From positions 1-52,199 of the forward strand of contig NZ_JAEH01000041.1 of the NCBI RefSeq assembly GCF_000518805.1: a stretch of DNA of 52,199 bases. Reading direction: 5' to 3'. Position numbers and translations under genes: made by a program. This DNA comes from Shewanella waksmanii ATCC BAA-643. GTDB lineage: Bacteria; Pseudomonadota; Gammaproteobacteria; Enterobacterales; Shewanellaceae. The notes under the pieces are model-generated. The model saw only the letters and a list, made by a program, of their open reading frames with translations, was not told where the DNA came from and searched no databases. Shown here piece after piece: positions 52,163 to 52,199 of the stretch. Each line of letters opens with the position of its first letter. Position 1 is the first letter of the stretch.

Positions 52163-52199
52163 GGTGAACTGCATTTAGAAAGCCACTGCAAACACCAAG

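Overview
The window looks like chromosomal DNA of a marine gammaproteobacterium of the Shewanella type. The clues are gene content and order: zapC-pyrD, a 180-kDa NAD-glutamate dehydrogenase, prc-proQ next to msrC/yebG and letA/letB, a marine-type dedicated sortase system, and a stand-alone PilU-like ATPase. No rRNA operon, CRISPR array, prophage or replication origin was seen. One initiator tRNA sits at the left edge.

Layout. (1) 1-6895: tRNA-fMet, then minus-strand zapC, pyrD and the giant gdh, each followed by its own hairpin terminator. A CRP-like site lies in front of gdh. (2) 7118-13980: a minus-strand four-gene unit, DUF1302 barrel, DUF1329, Ycf48-like repeat protein and RND/MMPL permease, probably one envelope export or lipid-handling machine. 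(3) 14301-21050: DUF2835, pepN, proQ-prc, and yebG-msrC behind a perfect LexA box. (4) 21259-25118: the LetA/LetB lipid-transport module, with LetA encoded as two half-proteins. (5) 25301-32966: a diguanylate cyclase overlapping a complete dedicated sortase system: sortase, its VIT/VWA substrate with an LPQTA sorting signal, an OmpA-like protein, and the divergent PdsR/PdsS two-component pair. (6) 33078-37385: metC, pilU-like, creA and yegD. (7) 37644-41723: an AT-rich gene for a 1359-residue multi-pass protein with Cache-like sensor regions and a degenerate STAND-like cytoplasmic part. (8) 41732-48252: yqfB, a small secreted six-cysteine peptide, trhO, a GST, a choice-of-anchor-I lipoprotein and a Bcr/CflA-type exporter.

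(9) 48300-52199 is the accessory end. Here minus-strand genes are separated by attC recombination sites, which makes this the distal end of an integron cassette array. Two attC sites have the R''/L''//L'/R' layout with an unpaired extrahelical base, a third has collapsed to 32 nt, and two further half-sites flank transposon remnants. The cassettes encode a helical FKHAD-motif protein, a stand-alone ComEC-like metallo-beta-lactamase-fold protein and a two-TM membrane protein. The integrase would lie beyond the right edge or be absent.

The strongest candidates for undescribed biology are the 1359-residue Cache/STAND-like receptor, the ComEC-like MBL cassette and its neighbours, the twin CX6C secreted peptide, and the helically spaced repeats in the pds divergent promoter. 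All functional statements are by recognition of sequence features; no database search was run.
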